This document shows positions 17,901 to 24,539 of a DNA stretch of 64,000 nucleotides, piece after piece. Location of the stretch: assembly GCA_947629245.1 (NCBI GenBank), contig CANRDC010000003.1:1-64000 (forward strand), read 5' to 3'. Numbering within the stretch: position 1 is the stretch's first letter; the number at the start of each line of letters is the position of its first letter. This DNA comes from an uncultured Oscillospiraceae bacterium (GTDB lineage: Bacteria; Bacillota; Clostridia; Oscillospirales; Oscillospiraceae). Position numbers and translations under genes: made by a program. The notes under the pieces are model-generated. The model saw only the letters and a list, made by a program, of their open reading frames with translations, searched no databases and was not told where the DNA came from.

Positions 17901-18228
17901 GTATCACGATGCCGATAGCACGGCAAAGCTGGATGAACTGCCGGGATACACTGCCGGTATGAAAGTAACCAACCTGGCTGACGGAAACGCTTCCGTCTAC
18001 GTTGAGAACGAAGTGCACGAAGTCTACGTTCTGCCGGAGACGGGCGGTATGGGGACGATGATCTTCACGCTGGCCGGACTGGCGATGATGTCCCTGGCGG
18101 GGGCGGTATACTGCGACAAGCGCCGCCGCATCCAGGCGAAGGGAGCGATGATGGCTCCCGGAGTACAGGTCCCGGCGGGACGCCGTGAACGGCCCGCCGG
18201 AAACAGAAAAGGGGGCGACCGCTTGTAA
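11920..18228 (+). CDS. Giant LPETG-anchored surface protein with 28 Cys/His units
   Basis: A 2102-residue cell-wall protein. The signal peptide has its hydrophobic stretch at residues about 24-45. Residues about 50-470, 597-742 and 807-880 carry 28 units of the form C-x(4-8)-H-x-H-x(3/4)-C, for example CGLEEHTHSEEC, joined by Pro/Glu/Thr-rich linkers such as TAEPTAEPTAEP. Residues about 885-1885 form an adhesin-like region rich in Asp and Asn. A SpaA/Cna-B-like domain follows (TIYKVEKDSYGQRLGG, about 1887-2027), then LPETG at 2038-2042, a hydrophobic span and an unusually long basic tail of about 35 residues. It is probably the pilus tip adhesin or a wall adhesin processed by the downstream sortase. 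The Cys/His units suggest metal binding or disulfides. Function unknown. Confidence 0.85.
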   Translation: MENMTRKVERMARRNAKRKLWRRVVAVPAAIVVFVTTYALILPAIAMERDTYCGYEAHRHDDTCYEDVLTCGLEEGQQEQGAVSVRELACPQVEALHVHDPLKCYNAKGELICGYADYMVHQHDENCYIDGVLVCPLKEVKEHTHTDACYSVKKVLSCGLEEQEGHVHDESCYTVSETKELTCGQEESAGHTHTDDCYKITDNTYLICGQEESAGHTHTDDCYTVHENTYLACGQEESAGHTHTDACYTVTEQTSLVCERQEHTHGDGCYDESGALICGQEEHTHGADCYVTEQIRELTCGQEESAGHTHDASCYVTEQTKELTCGQEESAGHTHDANCYATEQTKELVCGQEESAGHTHTDDCYTVTQTRELTCGKAEQEGHVHTDDCYTEEKTLICGKDEVILHTHTEGACFDQYGKLTCTKLEVKKHQHDDGCFTVRELAAAQLHTHTAACYEHVLTCELPEHVHSLLCYQDPNAETPEPSVTETPVPKPDTIPGLGEIMPVPDQTTEEPGTVPGLGEIMPVPDQTTTEPDTSIEPEDTVEPEATVEPDATTEPEDTGEPEATVEPDATTEPEDTGEPEATAEPTAAPEPELVCGLEEHTHSEECYDETGALICGLEEHTHTEDCWAMPEATAEPTAAPEPELVCGLEEHTHTEECYDETGALICGLEEHTHTEDCWAVPVTTEAPEATAEPTAAPEPELVCGLEEHTHSEECYDETGALICGLEEHTHTDDCWAVPVTTEAPLFDWGWGLPEGPGFDGQIMPVPSETAEPTAEPTAEPTAEPTAEPTATPEPTAVPTAVMKILACEQEEHVHGPECILDGEYICGKNQHEHTEDCYVILEVELDCGLLAHTHTEACYNEAGELICGLEEHTHTTECLGEFDSVNLMDLPVGDPGTTISQGSKSLGQYVKGGKVTAENTTYDPSTGDYHTTFGVDFSIPGSDIVGPNGTRHYEFEIPNGVILPSDMLGKAYPAKDTLGADAFTYKYTAKPDNDGDGYPDGYTVEIEVLSEYDIQEGGTLHGKFGAEAWLKHLNENENVHVDFDQKDDYDVDLDIDHDDIVTEYDWEVDKTTVDNSTVDENGDIHYRIEIKSKTGTPGALNLKDVFTWPEGVDCEGPKDITVKHYTCTDEWYHTAWDDNGTQLNQGTNADEYQVQENGDGSFSMTLPQLTITQKDGQHPEKYVIEYTYHVDKEQLKDGSYKFVNNVDTWVDNHHENGNHEVTYERKTLEKSGAVDGDKIKWTIVVNKGNEDITDWTLSDTHFERVKEDALHFEPADNNYEVQTDGAGNVTGVKFKAGADGKNTQDYTITYEIPITGAGTYHNDAYLTEDGPETKHEAHGDVTVSGDVTGWKFLQSSEEVGSEKHYKWFAGLNIPATGIAKDAEFTDSMYGPNDVVGGQWMTKDQVKAMMDAVSSQDWYGSIDWTFQVLNADGTQTAKSYAQLGDSDHVVQFTLKAKEQIPQAKFKTSDNKYELQISYETTTNTDDHGTFKNTFFGNDQWFDQKPDDLVKTDGDDQSGDTSKELGSADDIITWKVKATWGSDHTSMKIVDDLPEGVELVEVIYKVSDMWRDFTTDTISGPGEYPTHYNEQQGVTVKYVDGNKVTLEFDEQALKANGLSGGRYVEVTFKCKLNEDIRQKLENGDTTVKYQNLTNKAELWLDEKYVKDDDQTQNIEVKDKDEDHNDKLLAKTGKYGIHDEGDDKTIHYSVDINPGDGPIKGTDPATGEQYVLDSPLTMTDTVTYYEYPDPWGDAKGWRLELTLLPGSVKVYEAQRDDNGELMYGDDGKLIADKTKPVTVQWTYSEEKTPADARGNEYKKIITLKIPNNGKALVLLYDYGVTMTDLEHNQWHGPDITVNNTVELAGSTDVAKIESTTWEDSHHYGDAWTDGFTIYKVEKDSYGQRLGGAGFTLYKVGDGGLPEEVAKVTTDDGGSFTLTVAKKEGDTSYKGTITVGSEETEIQFEPDTLYYWQETTPPNGYGYLDDQTEGEKIYIWYHDADSTAKLDELPGYTAGMKVTNLADGNASVYVENEVHEVYVLPETGGMGTMIFTLAGLAMMSLAGAVYCDKRRRIQAKGAMMAPGVQVPAGRRERPAGNRKGGDRL
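13660..14140 (+). repeat. Three near-identical tandem modules inside the giant surface gene
   Basis: A module of about 140-165 bp occurs three times in a row, starting near 13660, 13817 and 13988. Each encodes a Pro/Thr linker (ATAEPTAAPEPELV) and two Cys/His units. Copies differ by few bases, mostly silent, so recombination or slippage could change copy number between strains. A shorter direct repeat (EPDATTEPEDTGEPEAT) precedes it. Confidence 0.8.
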
Positions 18229-18304
18229 AAATGACCCCCGTTACACAGCGCGAGAACCATTTATCATACAGCAAAAAATTTATTTTAAGAAAGGAACCAA
18301 CAGA

Positions 18305-19933
18305 ATGAAAGGAATGAAAAAACTGCTCAGCATCCTTATGGTGCTGACCCTGGTCATGAGCCTCGGCGCTACCGCGTTCGCGGCGACTGTGACCATCGCG
18401 ACCAAGACTGGTCTGGACGCCGATCACGACTATGTGGCCTACCAGATCTTCAAGGGCACACAGGCCGAGGGCAAAAATGCTCCTATCGGCGATATCGAGT
18501 GGGGTGACGACATTGACAGCGCCAAATTCCTGAAAACCTTGAAGACCCTTGACGCGGCCAAGTATGGCGCCTGCGAGGACGCCAAGGACGTGGCCAAGGC
18601 TCTTGGCCCGGATGCTTCTGCCGATGTGGTAAAGGCGTTCGGCGAAGCCGCTCTTAATAGCCTGAAAAATGAGGCTACTGGAACCAAGATGACTGCTGGC
18701 AGTGCTGAGCTGCCCAACGGCTACTATGTCATTAAGGACGTGACCGATCCCAGCAAGATCGGCGAGGGTGAAGTGTACAACGACATCGTGGTCGAAGTCA
18801 CTGGCGGCGACATTGTGATCGAAGCCAAGAACGAAGGCCCCTCTTCCCAGAAGAAGGTCAAGGACGTGAACGACTCCACTGGCGTGACGTCCGACTGGCA
18901 GGACTCCGCCGACTATGACATCGGCGACCAGGTCCCCTATGAGTTGACCGTGACCATCCCCAGCGTCAGCGCTTATGACACCTACTATGTACACATGATC
19001 GACGTCATCTCCGAGGGCCTGACCTATGACAACAATGCTACGATCACCCTCAACAACGAGGACGTGACTTCTGCGTTCACTCCTGGGGTGACCAATTACG
19101 CCGATTACACTGGAGAGAAGCCTACCGGTTATGATGGCGGTAAGGTCCTGACCTGGAACATCGATGACATCATTGCTCTTGCTAAGGAGAAGGGTGTCGA
19201 AGCTCCCTTCACCATCAAGGTGAATTACACCGCTACGCTGAATGAGAACGCCAAGATCGGCTCTGCGGGCAACCCCAACACCTTCCGCTTTGACTACAAG
19301 CGCAACCCCAACGCTGAGGGCGACGGCCATACTCCTTGGGATACCAACCTCGTCTTCACCTTTGACTTTGCGACCAAGAAGGTCGACGGCAAGGGTGAGG
19401 ACCTGGAAGGCGCCGAGTTCAAGCTGCTGAAGAAGCTGGCGACTGAGCCTGCCGACGCTGCCACGGCCTCCACGGGGGACGTGGAGAAGCTCGGAGATAC
19501 GGGCATCAAGTATTACAATGATGGCACCAACTACTGGACCATTGTGGAGCTGACGGTCAGCGGCGATAAGAAGAACATCTTCTCCAGCGAAGGCCTTGAC
19601 GACGGCGACTACATGCTGGTCGAGACCAAGACCCCCGCGGGTTACAACTCTATCGAGCCTCTGGAGTTCACCATCACTGCTGAGCATGAGACCGAATCCG
19701 AGAGTCCCAAGCTGACGAATCTGACTGGCGGCGGCAAGGATGTTGCGTATTTCACGTTCGAAGAAAGCGGCGATCCCAACGTTAGCGGCAAGGTCGTCAA
19801 CGAAGAGGGCGTGACGCTGCCTGAGACCGGCGGCATCGGCACCACCATCTTCTACATCGCGGGCGCGGTCCTGGTGGCCGGCGCGGTGATCCTGCTGGTG
19901 ACGAAGAAGCGCGTCAGCGGCATGGAGAAGTGA
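18305..19933 (+). CDS. SpaA-type LPETG backbone pilin
   Basis: A 542-residue sortase substrate starting MKGMKKLLSILMVLTLVMS (AAAGGA upstream) with a classical signal peptide ending near ATAFA. It has an N-terminal pilin domain and a middle isopeptide-type domain (QVPYELTVTIPSVSAYDTYY near residue 215). The C-terminal Cna-B domain has a typical E-box (YMLVETKTPAGYN), then LPETG, a hydrophobic span and the tail KKRVSGMEK. The architecture matches the major subunit of Gram-positive sortase-assembled pili (SpaA/FimA). It lies directly behind the giant protein and 670 bp ahead of the class C sortase expected to polymerise it. Confidence 0.9.
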   Translation: MKGMKKLLSILMVLTLVMSLGATAFAATVTIATKTGLDADHDYVAYQIFKGTQAEGKNAPIGDIEWGDDIDSAKFLKTLKTLDAAKYGACEDAKDVAKALGPDASADVVKAFGEAALNSLKNEATGTKMTAGSAELPNGYYVIKDVTDPSKIGEGEVYNDIVVEVTGGDIVIEAKNEGPSSQKKVKDVNDSTGVTSDWQDSADYDIGDQVPYELTVTIPSVSAYDTYYVHMIDVISEGLTYDNNATITLNNEDVTSAFTPGVTNYADYTGEKPTGYDGGKVLTWNIDDIIALAKEKGVEAPFTIKVNYTATLNENAKIGSAGNPNTFRFDYKRNPNAEGDGHTPWDTNLVFTFDFATKKVDGKGEDLEGAEFKLLKKLATEPADAATASTGDVEKLGDTGIKYYNDGTNYWTIVELTVSGDKKNIFSSEGLDDGDYMLVETKTPAGYNSIEPLEFTITAEHETESESPKLTNLTGGGKDVAYFTFEESGDPNVSGKVVNEEGVTLPETGGIGTTIFYIAGAVLVAGAVILLVTKKRVSGMEK

Positions 19934-20603
19934 CTCGCTTTCCCTCGTCGTCGCTCGCTTGGCTAGGTCGGGATTTGCCGCAAGCGGCAAAGCTCGATTA
20001 GCTCGCGATCCCTCCTCTCCCCACAAGGCAAGCGTGCCTTGTGGGGACCCCGAGGAAAACAGATGCGGCTTACGCCGCGATTTGAACCCTGGCGGGCGGA
20101 GTCGAAAGACTCCGCCCCAAGGGGGGAGAATGAGCTGCGGGGGAGATACAATTGATGGTTATCTGTCTCTCCCCCAGTCAGCGCCGCAGGCGCTGACAGC
20201 CCCCTCGTCAGAGGGGGCCATGAGAGGAACGGAGCGCACCTCCAGAGCCTCCCTCTGACGAGGGAGGTGGCTCGCCCGGCAGGGCGAGACGGAGGGAGAG
20301 ATACACCGTGCCCGATGCTGACTTGTCTCTCCCCCAGTCTCGTCGGAATTCGCAAGCCAGGTCTCACTTCGCCGCAAGCGGCAAAGCTCGAGTGGCTCGC
20401 GATTCCTCCTCTCCCCACAAGGCAAGCGTGCCTTGCGGGGGCCCCAGATGGGGCGCTGACAGCCCCCTCGTCAGAGGGGGCCTATAGAGAGGAACCCCTT
20501 TACACAAGGGGGCCATAAAAGGAAACGGGACCATATAAGAAAAAGCCTTTGGAAAGTCGGCGGGCAAGGGCGCCGACGACAGCGGCAAGGAGAACCCTGT
20601 GTT
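19934..20603 (+). repeat. Mosaic of palindromic repeats between backbone pilin and sortase
   Basis: No gene is supported here. A unit of about 72 bp occurs at 19975-20046 and again at 20369-20440, each with a GCCGC-AA-GCGGC hairpin and a 12-bp stem (20019-20030 with 20035-20046 in copy one). A 30-bp unit at 20190-20219 recurs at 20453-20482. Further perfect hairpins: 20177-20185 with 20189-20197; 20248-20255 with 20260-20267; 20271-20277 with 20282-20288. The CCTCCCTC-TGAC-GAGGGAGG type of palindrome looks like the dispersed REP/MITE-like repeats common in Oscillospiraceae genomes. In RNA these would fold strongly between the pilin and sortase parts of the transcript. Confidence 0.8.
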
Positions 20604-21425
20604 ATGCGCAGTAAGGTATCGACGATCATTTTAATACTGATCCTGCTCATAGGGCTGTCCTTGCTGTTGTATCCCACCGTGGCGGACTGGTGGAACAGCT
20701 TCCACGCCTCACGGGCCATCGCCGGATATTCGGAGAGCGTGGCAAACCTGGACGAGGCCGACTACGAACGGCTGATGGCGGAGGCGAGGGCCTATAACGC
20801 CGACCTGACCATGCAGAGCGGCAACCGGTTCGAGCCCGACGAGGAACAGCACGAGCGATATATGAATACACTGGACGTGACCGGCACCGGCATCATGGGC
20901 TATATCCAGATACCCAGCATCAACGTGTCGCTGCCGATCTATCACACCGTGGAGGATACGGTGCTGCAGATAGCGGCAGGCCATATCGAGGGCACCAGTC
21001 TTCCCATCGGCGGGCAGGGCACCCACAGCGTCCTGTCCGGACACAGAGGGCTCCCCTCCGCGCGACTGTTCACGGACCTGGATAAGCTGGTGGAGGGCGA
21101 CGTGTTCATGATCCGGGTGCTGAACAGCACCATCACTTACCAGGTGGACCAGATCCGCATCGTGCTGCCGGAGGAGGTCCAGGAGCTGGATATCGATCCA
21201 AACGAGGATTACTGTACGCTGGTGACGTGTACCCCCTACGGGGTCAACTCGCACCGTATGCTGGTCCGGGGCACCCGGATCGAAAACCTCCCCGAGGAGA
21301 TGGAGCTGCTCGTGGAGGCCGACGCAATCCAGATCGAACCCATGATCGTGGCGCCCATCATCGCCGCGCCCGTGCTGCTGCTGATGCTGGTGGGCGTGAT
21401 GATCAAGGGGCGAAAGAGACGCTGA
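20604..21425 (+). CDS. Class C (pilus-polymerising) sortase
   Basis: A 273-residue sortase with an N-terminal membrane segment and a second one at the C terminus (residues about 247-267), the topology of class C enzymes. The catalytic triad is visible: His147 in LSGHRGL, Cys209 in TLVTCTPYG and Arg218 in NSHRMLVRG. Class C sortases join pilin subunits through isopeptide bonds after cutting LPXTG. The usual DPF/DPW lid motif is not evident; the region before MGYIQIPSI reads NRFEPDEEQ. Its neighbours are the LPETG pilin upstream and pilin-like proteins downstream. Confidence 0.93.
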   Translation: MRSKVSTIILILILLIGLSLLLYPTVADWWNSFHASRAIAGYSESVANLDEADYERLMAEARAYNADLTMQSGNRFEPDEEQHERYMNTLDVTGTGIMGYIQIPSINVSLPIYHTVEDTVLQIAAGHIEGTSLPIGGQGTHSVLSGHRGLPSARLFTDLDKLVEGDVFMIRVLNSTITYQVDQIRIVLPEEVQELDIDPNEDYCTLVTCTPYGVNSHRMLVRGTRIENLPEEMELLVEADAIQIEPMIVAPIIAAPVLLLMLVGVMIKGRKRR

Positions 21426-21450
21426 AAGGGAGAAAGCGGGGAGGATGTTT

Positions 21451-22467
21451 ATGACCCGATGGATCAGGAGGATACTGACGGGGGCGGTGAGCGCGGCGCT
21501 CATCGCGGCCCTGGCCGCGCCCGCTGCGGCTCTCGGCGAGATCGAGCTTGACACGCCCGGCGGCGTGACGCTGAACGTCACGGAGTCGGAGCTGCGGGAG
21601 GATCTGGCGGAGACGGCGGCGGTGGTGTTCGTCTATAAGGTGGCCGACGTGGACGAGAGCGGCACGTTCACCCTGACGGACAGGTTCGCGGCCCTGGCGG
21701 ACGACCCTCAGTGGAACGACGGACACCTGGGCGGCAATACGCGGCTGCAGGATCTGCAGGAATCGGCGCTGGCGCTGCTGCTGGCGGAGACGCCGGAAGC
21801 GCCCGCGGAGGCGGACGAGGAGAGCGAGGCGGCCCTGCCCGAGCCGGACGTGCAGGTCGAGACCGCGCTGACGGGCGGCGAGGTCCCGCTGGACAGCCTG
21901 GGGCTGTATCTGCTGGCCCCCCAGGGCGTGGAGACGGAGGAATGGTCGTATACGTTCAACCCGATCCTGCTGGCGGTGCCCTCGGCGGACCAGGAGAGCG
22001 GCGAGTGGATGTATGAGTGCGCGGTGAGCATGAAGGCCGAACGGGAGAGCCGCCTGACCGGCATCGTCATCCAGAAGACCCTGCAGAACTATAACGCCAC
22101 CCTGGGCCCCACCACCTTCCTGTTCGAGGTCCGGGCAGAGAAGGACGGCGAGCTGGTCTATAGCAACGTGGCCGCGCTCACCATGAGCGGCCCCGGCACA
22201 CAGAGCGTCACCGTGGAGGGTATCCCGGCGGGCGCGCACGTGACGGTGACGGAGGTCTATTCCGGCGCAAGCTATTCCCCCGTGGGCGGCCAGGTCAGCG
22301 TGGAGGTCGAGGACCTGCCCCTGCCGGAGGATGGCCAGGAGTATGCGCGCGTCCCGTTCACGAACGATTACAACAACAGGCGGGTGCCCGATAGCGCCGT
22401 GACGAATACCTTCGTCTATGACGGCACCGGCTGGCAGTGGCAGAGCAGCCAGGAGGCGGGACAATGA
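21451..22467 (+). CDS. Secreted pilin-like protein without a wall anchor
   Basis: A 338-residue protein from ATG 21451 (MTRWIRRILTGAVSAALIA); an ATG 6 nt upstream lies too close to the GGGAGG site. The signal peptide ends near AAPAAALG. The first part resembles the N-terminal domain of SpaA-type pilins (VVFVYKVADVDESGTFTL). A beta-sandwich region follows (IVIQKTLQNYNATLGPTTF and VTVTEVYSGASYSPVGG, residues about 205-285), like Cna-B or DUF5979 repeats. It ends without LPXTG, a hydrophobic span or a basic tail, so sortase cannot anchor it in the standard way. It may be a minor pilin or a matrix component. The stop overlaps the next start (ATGA). Confidence 0.75.
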   Translation: MTRWIRRILTGAVSAALIAALAAPAAALGEIELDTPGGVTLNVTESELREDLAETAAVVFVYKVADVDESGTFTLTDRFAALADDPQWNDGHLGGNTRLQDLQESALALLLAETPEAPAEADEESEAALPEPDVQVETALTGGEVPLDSLGLYLLAPQGVETEEWSYTFNPILLAVPSADQESGEWMYECAVSMKAERESRLTGIVIQKTLQNYNATLGPTTFLFEVRAEKDGELVYSNVAALTMSGPGTQSVTVEGIPAGAHVTVTEVYSGASYSPVGGQVSVEVEDLPLPEDGQEYARVPFTNDYNNRRVPDSAVTNTFVYDGTGWQWQSSQEAGQ

Positions 22468-22991
22468 AGACCCTTCGCTTTGTGAAACAAGCGGCGGCGC
22501 CTCTGCTGGCGGCCGTCATGGTGCTGGGCGCCTGGGTGGGACCGTCCGCGTCCTACTTCACTACTTACGTGACCGCCGAGGGCGGATATACCCTGGAGCT
22601 GAGCCAGAGAAAGGTGCTCACCCACGAAGAGGTGGACGCCAATGTGAAGAATATCTCCGTGCAGAACGTGGGCGAGCAGGAGTGCTACGCGCGGGTCCGG
22701 GTGGTCGCAAGCGACCCGGTGGCCGTGACGTACTCCGGCTCCGGCTGGTCCGACGGCGGAGACGGTTACTGGTACTACGCGGGACCGCTCCAGCCCGGCG
22801 AACTCACCGGCGTGCTCGCGGCGGCGATCAATCTGCCTACCGAATCCCCCGAACGGCCTATCCCCGAGGGGACCGAGCTGAACGTGGTCGTGGTGAGCGA
22901 GTGCGCGCCGGTGCTGTATGACGACAGCGGCGCCGCGAAGGGCAACGGACCGGCCTATGAGGGCTGGGCCCTGACGGCAAAGGAGGCCTGA
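22464..22991 (+). CDS. TasA/CalY-like secreted protein (short), probable SipW substrate
   Basis: A 175-residue secreted protein starting MKTLRFVKQAAAPLLAAVM at ATG 22464, overlapping the previous stop. Its signal region ends VGPSASYFTTYVTAEGGYTL, resembling SipW-dependent substrates of the TasA/CalY (camelysin) group, where the mature protein begins just after the hydrophobic core with an aromatic, beta-rich stretch. The body is short and beta-rich with LSQRKVLTHEEVDANV and NVGEQECYARVRV. TasA-type proteins build biofilm fibres. There is no wall anchor. Family membership is by signal-region pattern and context (a sipW gene ends the operon). Confidence 0.6.
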   Translation: MKTLRFVKQAAAPLLAAVMVLGAWVGPSASYFTTYVTAEGGYTLELSQRKVLTHEEVDANVKNISVQNVGEQECYARVRVVASDPVAVTYSGSGWSDGGDGYWYYAGPLQPGELTGVLAAAINLPTESPERPIPEGTELNVVVVSECAPVLYDDSGAAKGNGPAYEGWALTAKEA

Positions 22992-22993
22992 CG

Positions 22994-23749
22994 ATGAAGC
23001 ATGCAAAAGGCGGGATCGTCACCATCGCCCTGTTCGCCGTGGCGGCTACGCTGCTTGTGTTCAGCGTGGTGGGCAGCTCCCAGGCGGCGCTGACCTACTT
23101 CTCCGAAACATACGGCGCGGAGGTGTCGATGCTCGACATCGGCGTCACCCTGGTGGAAAACGGCGAGGCCGTCAGCAGCCGGGATTATACCGGCAGCAAC
23201 GACGCCTGGAATACCTCCCAGGGCGTGCTGGTGGGCAAAATGCTCAACGGCGCGGACGGCGAAAAGGAAGAATTGAAGCTGGGACATAAGTACAAAGAGG
23301 AGCTCGCCGTAACCAATACCGGCAAGATCGACGAGTATGTGCGCGTGAGCGTGTACCGGTACTGGGAGATGAAAAACGAGGCCACCGGCCGGTACGAAAA
23401 GGCACCGGAGCTGGACTCCAGCCTCATCGACCTGCACCTGACCAATACCAACGGCGCCTGGTCCGTGGACGAGAGCTCCACGACCGAGGAACGGACCGTG
23501 CTGTATTACAACAGCATCCTGCCCGTGGGCGCTACCACCCCCGCGTTCTCCGATACCCTGGAGATCAAGGACGAGGATATCGAGGCCGAGGTCACCCGGC
23601 GTACCGAAACCGATGAAAACGGCAATACCGTCATCATCACCGAATACGATTACGACAACGCGCGCTTCGTGCTCCGGGCCGATGTAGACGCCGTGCAGAC
23701 CCATAACGCCACCGACGCCATGATCAGCGCGTGGGGCACCACAGGCTGA
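22994..23749 (+). CDS. TasA/CalY-family biofilm fibre protein
   Basis: A 251-residue secreted protein starting 3 nt after the previous stop (MKHAKGGIVTIALFAVAAT). The signal region ends SSQAALTYFSETYGAEVSML, close to the TYFSDxE-type start of CalY/TasA proteins. The mature part is beta-rich and has the family-like phrase ELAVTNTGKIDEYVRVSVY near residue 100, where a conserved NxGxxxxYVRV-type strand is usual. Family members polymerise into fibres after SipW cleavage. It probably partners with the shorter protein upstream, as TasA does with TapA, but that pairing is inferred. Confidence 0.7.
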   Translation: MKHAKGGIVTIALFAVAATLLVFSVVGSSQAALTYFSETYGAEVSMLDIGVTLVENGEAVSSRDYTGSNDAWNTSQGVLVGKMLNGADGEKEELKLGHKYKEELAVTNTGKIDEYVRVSVYRYWEMKNEATGRYEKAPELDSSLIDLHLTNTNGAWSVDESSTTEERTVLYYNSILPVGATTPAFSDTLEIKDEDIEAEVTRRTETDENGNTVIITEYDYDNARFVLRADVDAVQTHNATDAMISAWGTTG

Positions 23750-23765
23750 GTAAGGAGGGCAGGTC

Positions 23766-24539
23766 ATGAGAAAGATCGCAAGCATCGCGATGGCGCTGGT
23801 CCTGCTCCTGGCGGCGGGGCTCCCCTGCGCCTACGCCGAGACCATGGAGGGCGGCGACTGGTACTGCCGCTTTACCCCCGACGAGGCCATGGACAGTAAC
23901 TTCAATATGAGCGCTACCGGTATGGCCGACGTGCTCAGCGGACTGCAGCCCGGCGACAGCGCCGTGTTCCATATGCAGCTGGAAAATCTGCACGAGCAGT
24001 CCACCGACTGGTACATGACCAACGAGGTGCTGCAGAGCCTGGAGGCCAGCCAGACCGTCGCCGAGGGCGGCGCGTATACGTACGATCTGCGGTACGTGGG
24101 CCCCGACGGCGTGGAGGATGTGCTGTACTCCAGCGACAGCGTCGGCGGCGAGGGTAAGACCCTGGCCGACCGGGAGGGCCTGAATGAGGCCACCAGCGCC
24201 TTGGAGGACTTCTTCTACCTGGATACGCTGAAACATGGCGAGTCCGGCAATATCACCCTGATCGTGGCCCTGGAGGGCGAGACCCAGGGCAACGCTTATC
24301 AGGATACGCTGGCCCGCCTGCAGATGAATTTCGCGGTGGAGCTCAGCCGCGTCGAACCCGATACCCCCGACGCTACGCCTACCAATCCCGGCCCCTGGAC
24401 CCCCGTCCGGACCGGCGATGAGTCGAACCTGCTGCTGTGGTCCGGCGTGATGCTGGTGTGCGGCCTGGGCGCTTTGGGTCTGGCGGTGTATTCGCTGCGC
24501 CGCAATCGGAAGCATAGGGAGGACAACAGGAATGAATAA
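23766..24539 (+). CDS. Secreted surface protein with RTGD-type membrane tail
   Basis: A 257-residue protein with a signal peptide (MRKIASIAMALVLLLAAGLP, cut near CAYAE), a beta-rich body and a C-terminal PVRTGDESNLLLWSGVML segment followed by a hydrophobic span and a basic tail (RRNRKHREDNRNE). The tail has the layout of a sortase sorting signal, but the motif is TGD-type rather than LPXTG, a variant often seen on Clostridia pilus-locus proteins. It may be sortase-anchored or simply membrane-anchored. AAGGAGGGCAGGTC precedes the ATG. It overlaps the next gene by 8 nt. No enzymatic domain was recognised. Confidence 0.7.
   Translation: MRKIASIAMALVLLLAAGLPCAYAETMEGGDWYCRFTPDEAMDSNFNMSATGMADVLSGLQPGDSAVFHMQLENLHEQSTDWYMTNEVLQSLEASQTVAEGGAYTYDLRYVGPDGVEDVLYSSDSVGGEGKTLADREGLNEATSALEDFFYLDTLKHGESGNITLIVALEGETQGNAYQDTLARLQMNFAVELSRVEPDTPDATPTNPGPWTPVRTGDESNLLLWSGVMLVCGLGALGLAVYSLRRNRKHREDNRNE

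Noticed and set aside
19934..20603. CRISPR array
   Set aside because: Repeat units are few, unequal in length and irregularly spaced, with no spacer pattern and no cas genes.
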